From Eutypa lata (lineage: Eukaryota > Ascomycota > Sordariomycetes > Xylariales > Diatrypaceae): DNA of 64,000 nt. Shown here one piece after another: positions 1 through 11,814 of the stretch (position 1 is the first letter of the stretch; every line of letters begins with the position of its first letter). Position numbers and translations under genes: made by a program. The notes beneath the pieces are model-generated. The model was not told the DNA's origin, searched no databases, and saw nothing but the letters and a program-made list of their open reading frames with translations. Location: positions 6,262,001 to 6,326,000 of the forward strand of contig JAKULF010000004.1 in the NCBI GenBank assembly GCA_022661535.1. Direction: 5' to 3'.

Positions 1-1480
1 CAGCCAGCGGCGACGCTCCATAAGGGCCGCGGGGCCTCTCCCCCTACCCCTCCCTCCCGCCATCATCCTCCTCTGTCGCTGGTGGTCCGCCGCCGCGATC
101 TGCAGGTTGGCGGAGGTGACATCCGGGTCGTCGAAGACGCCGGGGCCGGAACCGGAACCCGTTACGCCTCTGCGTGGGGGACGGCGAGACCCGCTGCTCT
201 CCCGCGCCATCGAGTCGAAGGCCCCCACCTCACCCGTCCACCACGAAGTCGTGAAGATGCGCTGGGTCTCGCTGAGCGAGTGGCGCAGGCTCAGGTGGCG
301 CTCGTGAGTCATCAGGATGGCGAAGGCGATGGCGACTGGCATGGCCATGACGACGAAGGTCCAGCTGATCCAGGCGGTGTTGTGGACAGTGAGGAAGCGG
401 GCCTCGGGGGAAAGATATATCGGGATAGGGGCGGCGAGCGACAACACGGCGATAAGCGATACTGTTAGGGGAAAGCCTAGTGTTGATGGCCACCAGTTCA
501 AGGAGTATAGGTTGAACACCTTCGTGATCCAGATTAGGGCTGTTACGTTGTAGAAGCCGTAGTACACCAGCAGGAAGAACCAGAAGTTCACCTGTACCCG
601 CGCCTCCCCGTGTCCCGGCACCCGGTGGTCCGGGTCCGGGTCAGGGAGGGTGTCCGGCGGTGGGATATTCGGCTGGCTGTCGTGTTGGTGTGGGGGGAGC
701 GGGTACTGAGGGAAGGGAATTGCGCACCATGCCACTGCCTGTAGTTATAGCATAACGCCGTTAGCCACATAGTTCCTCGCCACCACATCTTTGAGATAAC
801 GGCATCTCGCCTTGGCCTGTAACACCAACCATCCCTGATACCTTACCGTCGCATTCTTTACATTCTTCGTTGAATAATATAAATCCACAAGCCACAACAG
901 ATCCCTACTCTACTATCCCCGGTCACTTCAGACGGAAAAACTCACTTACCAAACCAGCAGGCAAGAACACCAGAAGGCCCCAGCGCTTCCACCAACTGTC
1001 AATAACGCGCTTGACGGCTGTCTGCCTTGGTGCGACCCAAAGATCGAGCACGCCCTTCCTCCACATGCGCCGCCACGTAGCTTTTCTCGGCCACCCCAAC
1101 AACTTCCACCTCGACCCCCTTTGCTGCTGCCCATCTGGCCCTGTTCCAACAAGGCCATATCTCCCTCGGCCTCGAGTCTCGCTATCATCGTCGTCGTCCT
1201 GGCTGTCTTCATCCTGGTCGTCGTCCGATTCTTCGTCCGCCAGCCCCGCCGCGACTAAGGCCCCGTACCCTACATGCACGCTTCCGCGGGCACCGGCGGG
1301 CCCTAACAGGTTCGCCGACTCGGCTCCGGATCTCCGCGCCCCGCCGAAGAGAAGACTTGGCCGTGACCGTACACGCCGCGGGAGATGCGCTCGGAATCGT
1401 CCTAGGAGAGGCGACACGTCGTTGATAACGGCTTGTCGCGACGTCTCGGTCCCCTGGGTGAAGGGGAAGAACTCAGGCAT
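1..1480 (-). CDS. Multipass membrane protein, fungal, unrecognised family (3' end outside window)
   Basis: Two exons are seen, 1480-950 and 738-1, separated by a 211 bp intron (donor GTAAGT, acceptor CTACAG, CTAAC near the 3' end). Phase is 0 at the junction and the frame stays open to the window edge, so at least 423 residues are encoded and the C terminus is missing. The N-terminal half is basic, with a very acidic Asp/Glu/Ser stretch (about residues 80-100). It is followed by four hydrophobic segments: around the exon junction, then the NFWFFLLVYYGFYNVT region, LGFPLTVSLIAVLSLAAP, and WISWTFVVMAMPVAIAFA. A hydrophilic, presumably cytosolic tail follows. The aromatic-rich membrane core looks conserved, but I cannot name the family. 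Start chosen at the first ATG of the open frame. Confidence 0.7.
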
Positions 1481-2380
1481 CGCATTTGCTTATATACAGG
1501 TATTCATTGGCTTGCTTGCTTGCCTGCCTGTTGATTCGTTCGATGGGATCTGAGATGGGCTGGCTGGCTGGCTGGTCGGTTGATCGTTCGTTCGTTCGTT
1601 GGTATGTAGCTCGGTAAAGCGAGCGGACCCGAATGGTGTCGTGTTGGCCGCCGACTGGCTGGTAAAGGGAGAGCCGTAGTAGACAATGGAGCCTGTTTAC
1701 CGGGTACGCGCGAATGCAAATGCAAATGCAAATGCAAAAACAACAAGGTACACAAACGCTATCGAATAACTGACATGTCGGATCAGTCGGGTCCCTCTCT
1801 ATTCGCAGATCTCCCCGGTTTTCGGGACTGCGAGTTCGGCAAGTTAAAAGCTACGATGTAGGTATGGTAGTCGAGATCGCGGACATGTGAATTTGCTTGG
1901 AGTGTTCTGAACGAACCAAAAAAAAAAAAAGGTGTCGCGTTGAATCGCGTCGTGTACTTGCGATTGAAAGCAAATCAACAAAAGCAACAAGACAAACGAC
2001 GGAACACACCAACGAAAGCTAACAAAAGAAGAATAAATCAAATGTTGGTTGATTGTATTAAATATTAGCTGGTACGTATGTATGTAGCTCGGTAGAGCTG
2101 GAGTTGGAGGTTGTAGCTATAGTGGGTATGTTCAGAGCTATCCCTGGATTATTGGCTATTGGGATGATATCACTCAGGTTTGACCCTCCTCTTTGCATGC
2201 GCGTGACCCGAGATTTTGAACGAGCCTTCCTTCTATAATATTAAGCTTATCTATCTAGCACAGGTTGAGGGCTTTTATTTTGTAGATCGTCCAAAAACGG
2301 ACAATTCTTCTTTTTTGAAGTTCAAAGGCATTTGCAAATCGGGTATATTTACTGATGTATGTAAAACAACAATGATAAGC
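1481..2380. other. Intergenic region with simple repeats
   Basis: Intergenic stretch between two minus-strand genes. It holds short microsatellites: GGCTGGCTGGCT and CGTTCGTTCGTT around 1558-1602, tandem ATGCAA near 1714-1738, and a run of A at 1918-1930. It should contain the promoter of the membrane protein gene and the 3' end of the Rsa4 gene. No coding sequence was recognised. Confidence 0.6.
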
Positions 2381-4072
2381 TCAATTTCTCCACGTTCTTA
2401 CTGCTTTATCCTTACCACCACTAGCTACCGTTTTCCCATCTGGTGACCAATCGACTGCGTAGACCTCATCTTCATGTCCAGGCAGATCTTTTGCTAACTT
2501 GAAATTATTGACATTCCAAACTGCGTGGTGTTAACGAAAACACTCATAGCAACTTCTTTATAGAGGAGAGGGGACGGGAGGGGAGGCTTACCTTTTAAAG
2601 TACAATCTTTAGACCCAGTAACGAGTAACCTCGAATCCGCTGAGAACTCGCATTTATAAACCGGCGCAACGTGTCCCTGGTAGAAAAGTAAACTATTAGC
2701 ATCGTGTGAACCAAAATAGAGATCATGTCAAGGACTTCCTTACCCTCAAAGTTCCTAAAAACTTCCCGTCCTGGGCGCTCCACAGTTTCGCGTGATTATC
2801 CCATCCAGTACTAGCAATGAGCGTCGCATCCGGGGAGAAGACCACGCTATTGACCTGCCGTTGATGGCCTTGCAGACGCGCTACAGGCTTGGTGCCGGCG
2901 TTGATCGGGTCCCAAAGATACATAGTAAAATCATCCGAGGCGGAGACCAGCTTCTCAACAACCTTACCCTTGATCATAGCCGCCTTCTCGAACCGCTCTT
3001 TCGCCCTCTGCCTCTTGGCCTCGAACGTAGGCGGGACCGAGGGCGTGTGGTCGAAGAAGCCCGTGCGCAAGGCGAAGTCGGTCGAGAGGGCAAGACTGTT
3101 GATCCAATGGGCATGGAGCTTCAAATTGTGCACGAGCGTCCCCTTTTCCGCATCCCAGACCCGCACCGTCTTGTCATGCGACGCCGTGTATATCTGGTTC
3201 GTGCCCCCCCACCGCACGCACGTCACGCTGCCCGCATGGCCGCTCAGCACATGCTCCGTGCGCCCGGTACCGCGGACCCATATCCGCACCGTCCCGTCCT
3301 TGCTGCAGCTCGCGAGCCTCGCTCCCTCTCCCGACTCCCACAGGTGAAACGGCTGCCAGGCGAGCATGAGCACGGGCTGGCTATGGCCCTTGAACTCCTT
3401 GCCCGACGGCTTGCCCGTCGCCGGATCCCATATCCGCACCGTCCGGTCCATGCTGCACGTGGCCAACCACTCGGCGTCGGGGCTCCAGCTCACGCCCAAA
3501 ACCCACCCCGTGTGTCCCTTCAGCGTCCACTTCGGCGTCCCCGTCGTGATATCCCAGACCCGCGCCGTGTTATCCCCACTCCCCGTCGCCAGGCTATCCG
3601 ACGCCGGCGAGAACTGCGTGCAGAGGATCGGCTGCCCGTGTCCGGGGATGCGGTGGCTGAGGCGCGAGACCGCCTGCACTTTGAAGACGGCCTGCTCCTC
3701 CGCCGTGACGGTGAGCGTGCTCTCAAACGGGTCCGCGACGCCGTGCTGGCGCAGGATCGAGAGGAAGTCCGGCGTGAACCCCGTGATGACCGTGTCGGGC
3801 TTGTTCGGCACCTGGATGCGGAAGCGGTACGGGACGAATTCCTCGCGGTCGCGACCCAGTAGCGTGTTCAGCATCAGGGCGATGTTCTTCTCGGTCGCAT
3901 CGGCCACGGCCACCTCGACGAGGTCCGTCATCTGCTCCCCGTCCTTGTTGATGAACCGCGCGCGGATCGAGCCGCTCTCGGTCGCCGCTGGTGTGACATC
4001 TTGTTGGACGCGGGAGAGCTCGGCTACTTCTTTTCTTTGTCGCTTGGACGGCGGGGGGAGTACTGTCGCCAT
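2381..4072 (-). CDS. RSA4: Ribosome assembly protein 4 (Rsa4/Notchless), WD40
   Basis: Three exons, 4072-2744, 2676-2592 and 2520-2381, encode 517 residues, about the size of yeast Rsa4. Introns of 67 and 71 bp have GTAAGG and GTAAGC donors with matching phases. After about 30 residues comes an NLE domain (RARFINKDGEQMTDLVEV onward), followed by a WD40 propeller with many GH...D...VRIWD repeats. The last blade ends in GGKDKAVRTWRN and lies in exon 3. Rsa4 is a nucleolar/nuclear pre-60S assembly factor whose NLE (MIDAS-binding) domain is pulled by the AAA ATPase Rea1/Midasin. All the propeller and the NLE domain are intact. A family-level mistake is unlikely, because the NLE plus C-terminal propeller combination is diagnostic. 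Confidence 0.95.
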
Positions 4073-4245
4073 TGGAGTGAATGTGACCTAGGTACTTATT
4101 ATCGGGTTATTATATGAGGGTGAGGTCGTAGGTACCTAGATTCGTAGGTCGTAGGTAGAATAATAAATCAACAGCTGCCCGGGAATCTTTATCGTCAAAA
4201 AAATAATGGCCGATAAGATAGATACTTTTTTTTGGATTTGCATTA

Positions 4246-5149
4246 GTCCCCCCGACCCACTTCCTGAATTCACCCACTTCGTGAATTTTTTTAATATATT
4301 ATATAAAAAATTAAAAAAAAAGAAAATTTAAAGGATTATTTTAAATAAAGATATTATATAATATAATTTATATAACTTATATATAATATTTTTAAAAACG
4401 CTTTATTTTATATTTTATATTTTATATTTTTAATATTAAAAAATAAATATTAAAAGAATTATATTTTATTAATTACGTAATATTTTTAACTTTTTAATAT
4501 AAAACTATTTATATAAATATATTAAATAAAATATAAAATTATTATTTTATAATTACGTAATTTATTTATTTTTTAAATTAATATAAAGTATTTTTATATA
4601 TAAATATTTTATATATAAAAGTATATTATATTAATTATAAAATAAAATAAAATATATATTAAAAAGTAATTTATATATTATTATATAAAATATTTCCGTA
4701 TATATATAACGGTTAAAAATAATTTAAAAAATAATTTATTTAATTTATTATATTTAATATATATAAAATTATAAAGTTTTATTTAAATATTTATTATAAA
4801 TTTATATTAAACGATTAATAAATATATTTTATATTTATATATAATATGCATTATAAAGTTAAAGATAATATAATAATAAAATAATATATTATAATATATA
4901 TATTTTATTTTATTTATTTAAAATATAATATAATTATTTTAACTTTAACTTTTAATATTATATATTTAAAGTGGGTCTATATACTTAAAACCTTTATGTA
5001 ATATATTTTATATCTTATTACATATTATAACGTAACATATAACCTTGTACTTATTTTATTTATTTTATTGTATAATGTTAAAGTTAAGTGTATTTTGGTG
5101 TAAAAGTGATTCAGGAAGTGGGTGGATTCAGGAAGTGGGTTGGGGGGAC
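4246..5149. mobile_element. 904-bp AT-rich TIR element flanked by TA (Tc1/mariner-like, RIP-degraded)
   Basis: Terminal inverted repeats of about 41 bp: 4246-4286 (GTCCCCCCGACCCACTTCCT...) and the reverse complement of 5109-5149 (GTCCCCCCAACCCACTTCCT...). They differ at three positions. A TA dinucleotide abuts both ends (4244-4245 and 5150-5151), as expected for Tc1/mariner/pogo-type insertion. The interior (about 4287-5095) is almost pure A/T with no open frame, consistent with RIP. The motif ATTCAGGAAGTGGGT occurs twice inside the right end, and the left end mirrors it. Whether it was a full transposon or a MITE cannot be told. Confidence 0.8.
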
Positions 5150-5493
5150 TAGTTAGAGGACCCTTAGTGGGGGAGGGGTCTCCTTGCCAGGGTCTACATC
5201 CAGCCATGTTATCGATAATGACCGCTGATAAGATAGTGGAATAATTACGTTCTGAACTCTGTCACATGTCAATGACCTTCTCCGATCATATGATAGAATA
5301 ACCATAATTGATTTATTACTATTTATTCCACGGTATTACTTAGTCAAACGATTCTTAAACACAGATATGCTTCAGTCATATGAGCCATCTAAGTTAGGTA
5401 ATTTGCATTGAACCCAGTAACATATAGTTACGGGTCAACTTGGGAATAATATACATAGTTCCTGCTCTATACGCTTTATGTAATCATCCCCCT

Positions 5494-5679
5494 TATTATA
5501 GGGGGTAAGGGGCGGGGGTTCCTAAACACAACAAATGGGATAAATAACAACACTGGCAATGAGGGCGAGGAACCTTTAGATACAGTTTCAGCAGGAATAT
5601 CAAGGGGTGTCTGGGTAGGCATTGGCACAGCTGTTGGGGTGGTAATCGTAATACTTATCACTGCATTAGTTTTTTAGCT
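5494..5679 (+). pseudogene. Possible remnant of a C-terminal membrane-anchor exon
   Basis: One plus-strand frame, following an AG at 5503-5504, reads through an Asn/Gly-rich stretch into GEEPLDTVSAGISRGVWVGI and then a strongly hydrophobic segment (VGVVIVILITALVF) ending at TAG (5677-5679). A short hydrophilic stretch plus a Gly-rich transmembrane helix is typical of the stalk and anchor of fungal surface proteins. No upstream exon or ATG with good splice sites was found, so this is at best a fragment or decayed gene. It could be chance. Confidence 0.25.
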
Positions 5680-6506
5680 AGTCCGCCTTTTTAAATACGA
5701 ATAGTATGGGCTTTCAGTAAGACTTGAGTTTAGACAGTCTTAGTTGGTTGTGCAAATCAACCCTCTCGAAACTAATAGCTACCATGAAGGGTAGTTCTGC
5801 TCCTATGCAATCGTTGGTTAAGGCATAATATGAGAAAAGCTGGATGATTCTATAGTCAACTCCTCGCGTCTCTGGCAGAGCTACCTCATACCTACACGTG
5901 ACAGGATCACAATGGAGTGAACTTGTTAGTTACCATGTCGGAAATCAATTTGGGGAGCTTGTCGGATTTATGTCGGTGTCTTGTAACTATACAATTGCTC
6001 CCCGAAGTCCTCTGTTTTCCCTAGCGCCCGCATTGCCGCACCGCACTACCATCTAATTATACAACTCCTAATTCACATGTCACCTAACTACTAGAAGGTT
6101 AGTAGGTCAGCCAACTAATGCCTCAATTGTATTATTACATGGTTTAACTGCATGCTCTTGGCAGCGGGTGCACCTCCGCCCCTCCACCCCTCCTTAATGA
6201 TCTAATCTAATCACGTCTTCGCGTTGCTGAGTCACGTTAGTTGAGGAGGGGCGCAGAGGACCCTGACGGAGTTTTATAATTATTTTGGTTAGACTGGGCA
6301 GACTGGGATTGGTCCTGAAATCATTCCGAGGTCGCAATGGAAAATTCCCCACGTCCACTTTCTTACCATATCGTACCAGAAGTTTCCTTGCGCTTATTTG
6401 CTTCGAAGGCCTCTCTTATGTCCCTGTGTCCATGTAAGCATTCACCTTCCGTTTAGCGGCATTAAATAAACACTAAGATTACGTTGTCTAGCCTATCTTA
6501 TCAACA

Positions 6507-6515
6507 TATAAAAAG
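6507..6515 (+). promoter_or_regulatory. TATA-like box upstream of TRR1
   Basis: TATAAAAAG on the plus strand, about 180 bp before the ATG at 6696. The leader between has no ATG in frame with the gene. Position and sequence are consistent with a core promoter; this is inference only. Confidence 0.35.
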
Positions 6516-6695
6516 TATCGCCCCTCTTTCATCCCGATCTTCCTCGACAACACCGCCAAGCTGTTTTCATCAGGGTTGAGAAGAACACTCCGCGCAGGCG
6601 TATCAGGCATATCGCTTGCAGCAGTTACCTCAACAGGACTACATAAGAATACAGGAAATACACCAAGCCAGATACCCAAGTTAGCTGCAAGGACC

Positions 6696-7893
6696 ATGCA
6701 CAGCAAGGTCGTTATCATCGGGTCCGGGCCTGCCGCCCACACGGCCGCCATCTACCTCGCCCGTGCCGAGATGAAGCCCGTGATGTACGAGGGTTTCGTG
6801 GCGAACGGTATCGCTGCTGGTGGTCAGCTGACAACGACCACCGATGTCGAGAACTTCCCTGGTTTCCCCGATGGCATCATGGGCCAGAAGCTGATGGTAC
6901 GCTATCCTCGCCACCTGAAAACTCCTTAATTATTACGGCAATGGTGACTAACCTTCACTCTTTGCCATTGGTAGGATGCCATGCGCGAACAGTCGGAAAA
7001 GGCCGGCACGACGATCATCACCGAGACGGTCTCGAAGCTGGACGTCTCCTCGAAGCCATTCAAGTATGAGACGGAATGGTCACCCGGCGAGGTACACACC
7101 GCGGATGCCATCATCCTCGCGACGGGGGCATCGGCGCGGCGGATGGGACTGCCAGGAGAGGATACGTACTGGCAGCGCGGAGTCTCCGCGTGTGCGGTGT
7201 GCGACGGAGCAGCGTTCATCTTCCGTAATGGAAGATTGGTGGTGATCGGCGGTGGCGATAGTGCCGCAGAGGAGGCTCTCTATCTAACCAAGTACGCACG
7301 CCAGGTGTTGGTGCTTGTGCGCCGGGACAAGCTGCGCGCCAGCAGCGTCATGGCCCAGCGCCTAGCGAAGCACCCTAAGGTCGAAATACTCTACACTGCC
7401 AAAGCCCTGCAGATCGGGGGCCCCGATAAGAATGGAAACATGGGCAGCCTCGAAATTGAGATTGGTCCGGCAACTAAAGTACGGAATGAATTTCACGACG
7501 AATTCGAGACTTTTCGGACCGAAAAAGGTAGCTCTAAGCTTGTTGTCCCGGCTCAGGGTTTGTTCTACGCAATTGGCCACGAGCCTGCTACTGCGCTCGT
7601 CAAGGACCAGCTCGAAACCGATTCCGAAGGCTACATTGTCACGCAGCCCGGCACACCGCTGACGAGCGTCGAGGGTGTGTTCGCAGCTGGTGACGTTCAA
7701 GACAAGAAATATAGACAGGCTATCACGAGTGCAGGTGAGTTACAGCGTATACGTCTTCCCAGTTTCCCTATCGGCGTTTTGCTAATAAGTTTATTAATCA
7801 GGTTCTGGTTGCATGGCTGCGATGGACGCCGAGAAGTATCTGGCTGAGCACGAGTTAGACGGTCGAGAGGGCCCCGCTCAGGGCAAGATCTAG
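6696..7893 (+). CDS. TRR1: Thioredoxin reductase (NADPH), cytosolic
   Basis: Exons 6696-6896, 6975-7734 and 7802-7893 (introns 78 and 67 bp, GTACGC and GTGAGT donors) encode 350 residues, the normal size for the low-molecular-weight flavoprotein. The N-terminal FAD dinucleotide-binding motif is [14 protein letters not shown]. The redox-active site is CAVC in SACAVCDGA, and the NADPH motif is [13 protein letters not shown]. The C-terminal FAD motif is [17 protein letters not shown], and the last exon completes the [14 protein letters not shown] helix. It reduces thioredoxin with NADPH through an FAD/disulfide relay. The frame is open upstream of 6696 (a basic stretch that could suggest a transit peptide), but no ATG lies there. 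The start at 6696, in context GGACCATGCAC, is therefore preferred. Confidence 0.95.
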
Positions 7894-8748
7894 TTGTCTT
7901 CAGAGGCGCGATTAGAACCGCTTTATAGCATAATGATGACTACGCCGCTTATAGAGAGATAGAACAGGTACACCTGATACACATAGAATAAGAGTAAATA
8001 TCACACAAACACCATACCCTCATTGAAGAATGACCTCTTGTAAACAGTTCACGCTTGATATGCTCTTCTCCGGAAATATAAATCATACATACTCCAATAG
8101 AAGTAATCGATAGGTGAAGTTGACCGGATAATGTACCCCGTAGCATTACATCTCTAGGTTAGGACCGAAAGGGTAGGTGATCATACCTTACTATAGCTTC
8201 ACTTCTTACAAGTATCTGACGGCCGACATCCCGGAACAAGGCAATATGCTATGTCGGTGTGTATATTACCACAGCGATACTCCGCCCCCAAATTTTAAGG
8301 AGGTGATTGGAGATATCACATCTTTGAAGCTGCACGTAAACCTTGCTCGAAGGCCTCCCGCATACAGCGCGCGCCTTATCTCTTAGGCAGGCTGGCTGAA
8401 TGGGACGATGTAAGACGCACCTACCCCTCAATGCCCCGGGCAGCAAACACCTACCATGGTAGTTTTCTCAATGGTTCGCGTTCCAAGAGTACTTAGTTAA
8501 CTTAAGTAGTTTCGTAAAGCGGAAGTACCGGCAATATCCGTGCACACTGATAAAGTATAAAAGTACAAGCACTGTTCCTGAAGCTTCACTTCTTGTTTTT
8601 CTTCCCTCCTCCACATTTCGTACCCGGCGTTATTCGTCTTTGTCTTCGGCTTAGTGAACAACAAAAACACAAATCCCTCTCTACACTGCTATTCATCTGT
8701 GTATCTTCTTCCGTACTCGGTATCTCCCCAGAACACCAGATTTTCAAG
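7894..8748. other. Intergenic region between TRR1 and the 80-residue protein gene
   Basis: 3' flank of TRR1 and 5' flank of the next plus-strand gene. A TATAAAAG at 8556-8563 lies about 185 bp before the next ATG and is the best promoter candidate. C/T-rich leader sequence (about 8590-8740) precedes the start codon. No gene recognised. Confidence 0.5.
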
Positions 8749-9240
8749 ATGCCTAGCGACAAAGGTTTCTCGTACAAGAGCCACGGCACCAACAACAGTG
8801 TAAGCTTTCCTTCCTTCCCAGTCAATTTCCATGAGTTCCTGTCTGCTTCATTCCCGTTATACCATGTTGTACATAGATGCATGATACATCACAATAAGAC
8901 GTATTAACACCCCATTGCATGTAGGGTAACCACTACTGTGCCCGTGACTATGGCAGCAGCGCCTCCAACAGCAACAGCTATCACTACTCCAACCGGTGAG
9001 TTTCCTTCTCATTTCCCAAATCGAATGAATGCATTTATTTCCCCCATTTGGTTCCCTAGGACATTCACATGTTATGCTGAACCTGTTACGCTGACGAACA
9101 TGGCAATCGGGATAAAAAGTGACGGCTCCTACTACTATTCCAACCCCAACGGCAGCACCTACCACAACAATGGTCAAGGAGGCTCAACCTATACTTCATC
9201 CTCGGGCCAGAAGTCCCAATCTGGCTATGGTGGCAAGTAA
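8749..9240 (+). CDS. Small Gly/Ser/Tyr/Asn-rich fungal protein (80 aa), function unknown
   Basis: Three exons, 8749-8799, 8925-8995 and 9120-9240, join in phase (introns 125 and 124 bp; donors GTAAGC and GTGAGT; acceptors GTAG and AAAG). The product starts MPSDKGFSYKSHGTN and continues with GNHYCARDYGSSASNSNSYH, DGSYYYSNPNGSTYHNNGQ and GGSTYTSSSGQKSQSGYGGK. It has one Cys, no signal peptide and no transmembrane segment. Low-complexity SY(H/Y)YSN repeats dominate. Small proteins of this composition are common and conserved in filamentous ascomycetes, but I know of no function. The exon structure is longer than the coding sequence suggests, so an automatic caller could miss it. A TATA-like box lies at 8556. 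Confidence 0.8.
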
Positions 9241-10025
9241 GCTAGCCGTCCTGATTAGCTAGCTAATTGACCCGATGAAGTTCTGGGTTATTAGCGGTGG
9301 TAACGGTGAACAGTGAAGGAAGAGCAGAGACAAAAGTTACCGACTTTTAATCTGTGCGCTGCGATGAGAAAAGATGCGAACATCGGAATTAGTCTTATAA
9401 TAACATGAAAAATATGGTATGATTCGTGCTAACTTCTAGCCCTATTCCCATGAAGCTCCTATTGCCAGGTTCGGTTTCAAAACTTCAATATTCAATTTTG
9501 CATGTATGATAACATGGATATATGATAAGAGTTCGTAACTGCAATCTGTATTGAATTTCTATATTGAATATTCACAAACTCTGCATTGTAAATTTATTTT
9601 AATCAATATTCCCTGGGCATTTCAAGATGTGTGTTTTGCAACTTGATAGACTAAGTAAACTGTCCATAGTCAGTTACGGGAAGGGCCATCGTAACATGTT
9701 AGTCAGCACTAATATTTCAGCTGTAAGGAGCTTATTATAGAACTTATTTCAACTTCGCATCCAACCCCTCATTTCGAAATCATACTTGATGACCTGTCAT
9801 ACCATCTCCGTTTCTAATAGACGAGTTCCATTTCTCATTGTTAGGACTTAACTTTGCTACCTAGGTAGTTAATTAGAGCTACTTCGACTAGGAAACCCAC
9901 CACATTCACTTTACTTAGTAGTAAATTGCCCAGTGAGAATTTTATTTCTCACACTTTGGTCGGGGTTGAAGAATAACGAGCGCTCATTTCTTTCCATTCT
10001 GTGAGAGTTGGGCTCGATACCGATA
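9241..10025. other. Intergenic region, nothing recognised
   Basis: 3' flank of the small protein gene and 5' flank of the HET-domain gene. It is moderately AT-rich, with no open frame of note and no repeat boundary seen. Confidence 0.5.
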
Positions 10026-10767
10026 ATGGAGAGTGGTACCTTAGAGTTCCCATGGGGTAACTGGGCTCAGGCGCGCGCCGATTTATCAGATTGCACAACC
10101 TGCTTGATGCTTTGGCGCGGCCTAATGTATCCCAGTCTATCAACGTATATCCGCTTAGGGTCTCCCAAAAAAGCGTTATCCGTTGAGTGTCACAGGCATG
10201 TGCCGCTGGTAGAGGCTTTCTTAGAGCGTTTCGATACCAAACCAGAAGACATGGATCTCAATGTCTCTGCCTGGAAGAAAGTCTTGATACTATCCTGTTC
10301 AAAATATTCACCGGACCTTAAGCCCCTATATATTGTCTTAGCAAATCGTCACCCTATAGATAATTTCGGGGTCGGAAAGATCTTGGATCAAGATTGGGTC
10401 GACTTGGACACGATCATACAACATAAAGACGAGTGCTTATCAACACATGGTGATATATGCCAGAATCCAATGAAAATATGGCCAACCAACCCAGCATGGC
10501 TGATTGATACTACAAGACAATGCATGGTTCCTGGAAATATTACAAGCCGTTTCGTTGCGTTGAGTTATATGTATGGCGAAGGGATATCTGGAAACTACAT
10601 AAAGGTTGATACCACTTTGGTCCGAAAGTTGCAGAAACATAATGCACTTGATTCACCAGACATATCTCCGTTTATCCACCCGATAGTTTCAAGAGCCATG
10701 AAACTCACAATGCTGCTTGGTGAGCGGCATCTCTGGACAGATGCACTATGTATACTTCATGGGCTTA
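10026..10767 (+). pseudogene. HET-domain protein, 5' part (interrupted by LTR element)
   Basis: Open frame from ATG 10026 to the insertion site. It carries the front part of a heterokaryon-incompatibility (HET) domain: FVALSYMYGE (the usual SYVWG motif) and LWTDALCI near the break. The first residues include a CTTC pair. HET proteins trigger programmed cell death on non-self recognition in filamentous fungi. The frame runs into the LTR and stops 25 bases inside it (TAA at 10788-10790). The last five host bases, GCTTA (10763-10767), are the left target-site duplication. Removing the element and one duplication restores a single frame of 737 codons with the 3' part, so no other lesion was detected. 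Confidence 0.85.
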
Positions 10768-10930
10768 TGTTATGTATTATATGGGATTAAAGTAATAAGG
10801 TAATAACCCCTTTATATTAAACAATTTAAAGCTTAACTTTTTAAGTTTTTAAAAAAAATAATAACTTTAAAAACTTAAATATATACTTTATAAACCGATA
10901 ATTATATTAAATATTATTTATTATTTAATA
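10768..10930. repeat. Left LTR (163 bp) of the HET-inserted element
   Basis: Aligns without gaps to 14525-14687. The copy ends in ATTATTTATTATTTAATA where the right copy ends in CTGCTCGTTACCTAACA-type sequence, all C/T or G/A changes. Confidence 0.88.
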
Positions 10931-11202
10931 AAATATTTTTTTATATAATTTTATTTTAATAACGAAATTTATAATAATATATAATAATTATTTATTTATT
11001 ATTTTTTTAATTTAACGATTTATTAATTTTTTTAATAATTATTTATTTATTATTTTTTTAATTTAATAATTTATTATTTTTTTTAATAATTATTTATTTA
11101 TTATTTATTTATTTTTTTATTATTATTTTTTTAATTTAATAATTTAATAATTTATTTATAATATTTTTTTTAATAATATTATTAATTTTTTATTTTATTA
11201 TA

Positions 11203-11310
11203 TTAATAAAATTAATAAAATCGATAAAATTAATAAAATTAATAAAATTAATAAAATTAATAAAATTAATAAAATTAATAAAATTAATAAAATTAATAAA
11301 ATTAAAAAAA
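11203..11310. repeat. 9-bp tandem repeat (AAAATTAAT)n
   Basis: About 12 copies of a 9-bp unit, nearly perfect, inside the RIP-degraded element. One unit reads ATCGATAAA, keeping a CpG. It may be a mutated minisatellite of the original element. Confidence 0.8.
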
Positions 11311-11814
11311 TTAATTTATTAAAATAATAACAATATTTTAATAATATAATAACTTTTTAAATTTAATAATTTAAAAATTTAATAATAATTTAATAATATA
11401 TAATTTAATAATAATTTAAAAATATAATAATATAATAAAATAATAATTAATAATTTTAATAATTTTAATATTTTATTAATATAATTTAATTATTATTAAA
11501 TTTATAATAATAATAATTTTAATTATTTAAATTATTTTATTTTTTTAAACGATATTAATTTTTTATATAATTATAATAATAATTTAATAACGTAATAATT
11601 TAATAAAATTAATAATAAAATAATAAAATAATATAATAATATAATAATTTAATAATAATAAAATATAATATTTTATTTTAATTAAAAATTATTTTATATT
11701 AAATTTAAATTATTTAATTATATTATTAATTTATATAATTTAATTATGTTATTAAATACCAATTAATTACGTAATAAATATCTTGAAAATACATATTTAT
11801 TGCTATAACAGCTT

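Larger units (their letters stand above)
5152..6695. other. Intergenic region, mostly without recognisable genes
   Basis: About 1.5 kb between the TIR element and the thioredoxin reductase start. Base composition is normal. It contains the possible coding remnant at 5494-5679 (listed separately), and a TATA-like TATAAAAAG at 6507-6515 about 180 bp upstream of the TRR1 ATG. Nothing else is recognised. Confidence 0.5.

Noticed and set aside
870..1553. Plus-strand frame of 227 codons
   Set aside because: Antisense to the spliced membrane protein gene, which has conserved splice phase and membrane helices.
2792..3862. Long plus-strand frame of 356 codons
   Set aside because: Antisense shadow of the GC-rich Rsa4 gene; arginine/proline-rich, no start context or domain.
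6576..6695. Mitochondrial transit peptide extension of thioredoxin reductase
   Set aside because: The frame is open upstream, but there is no ATG; it would need an unseen upstream exon or a non-AUG start.
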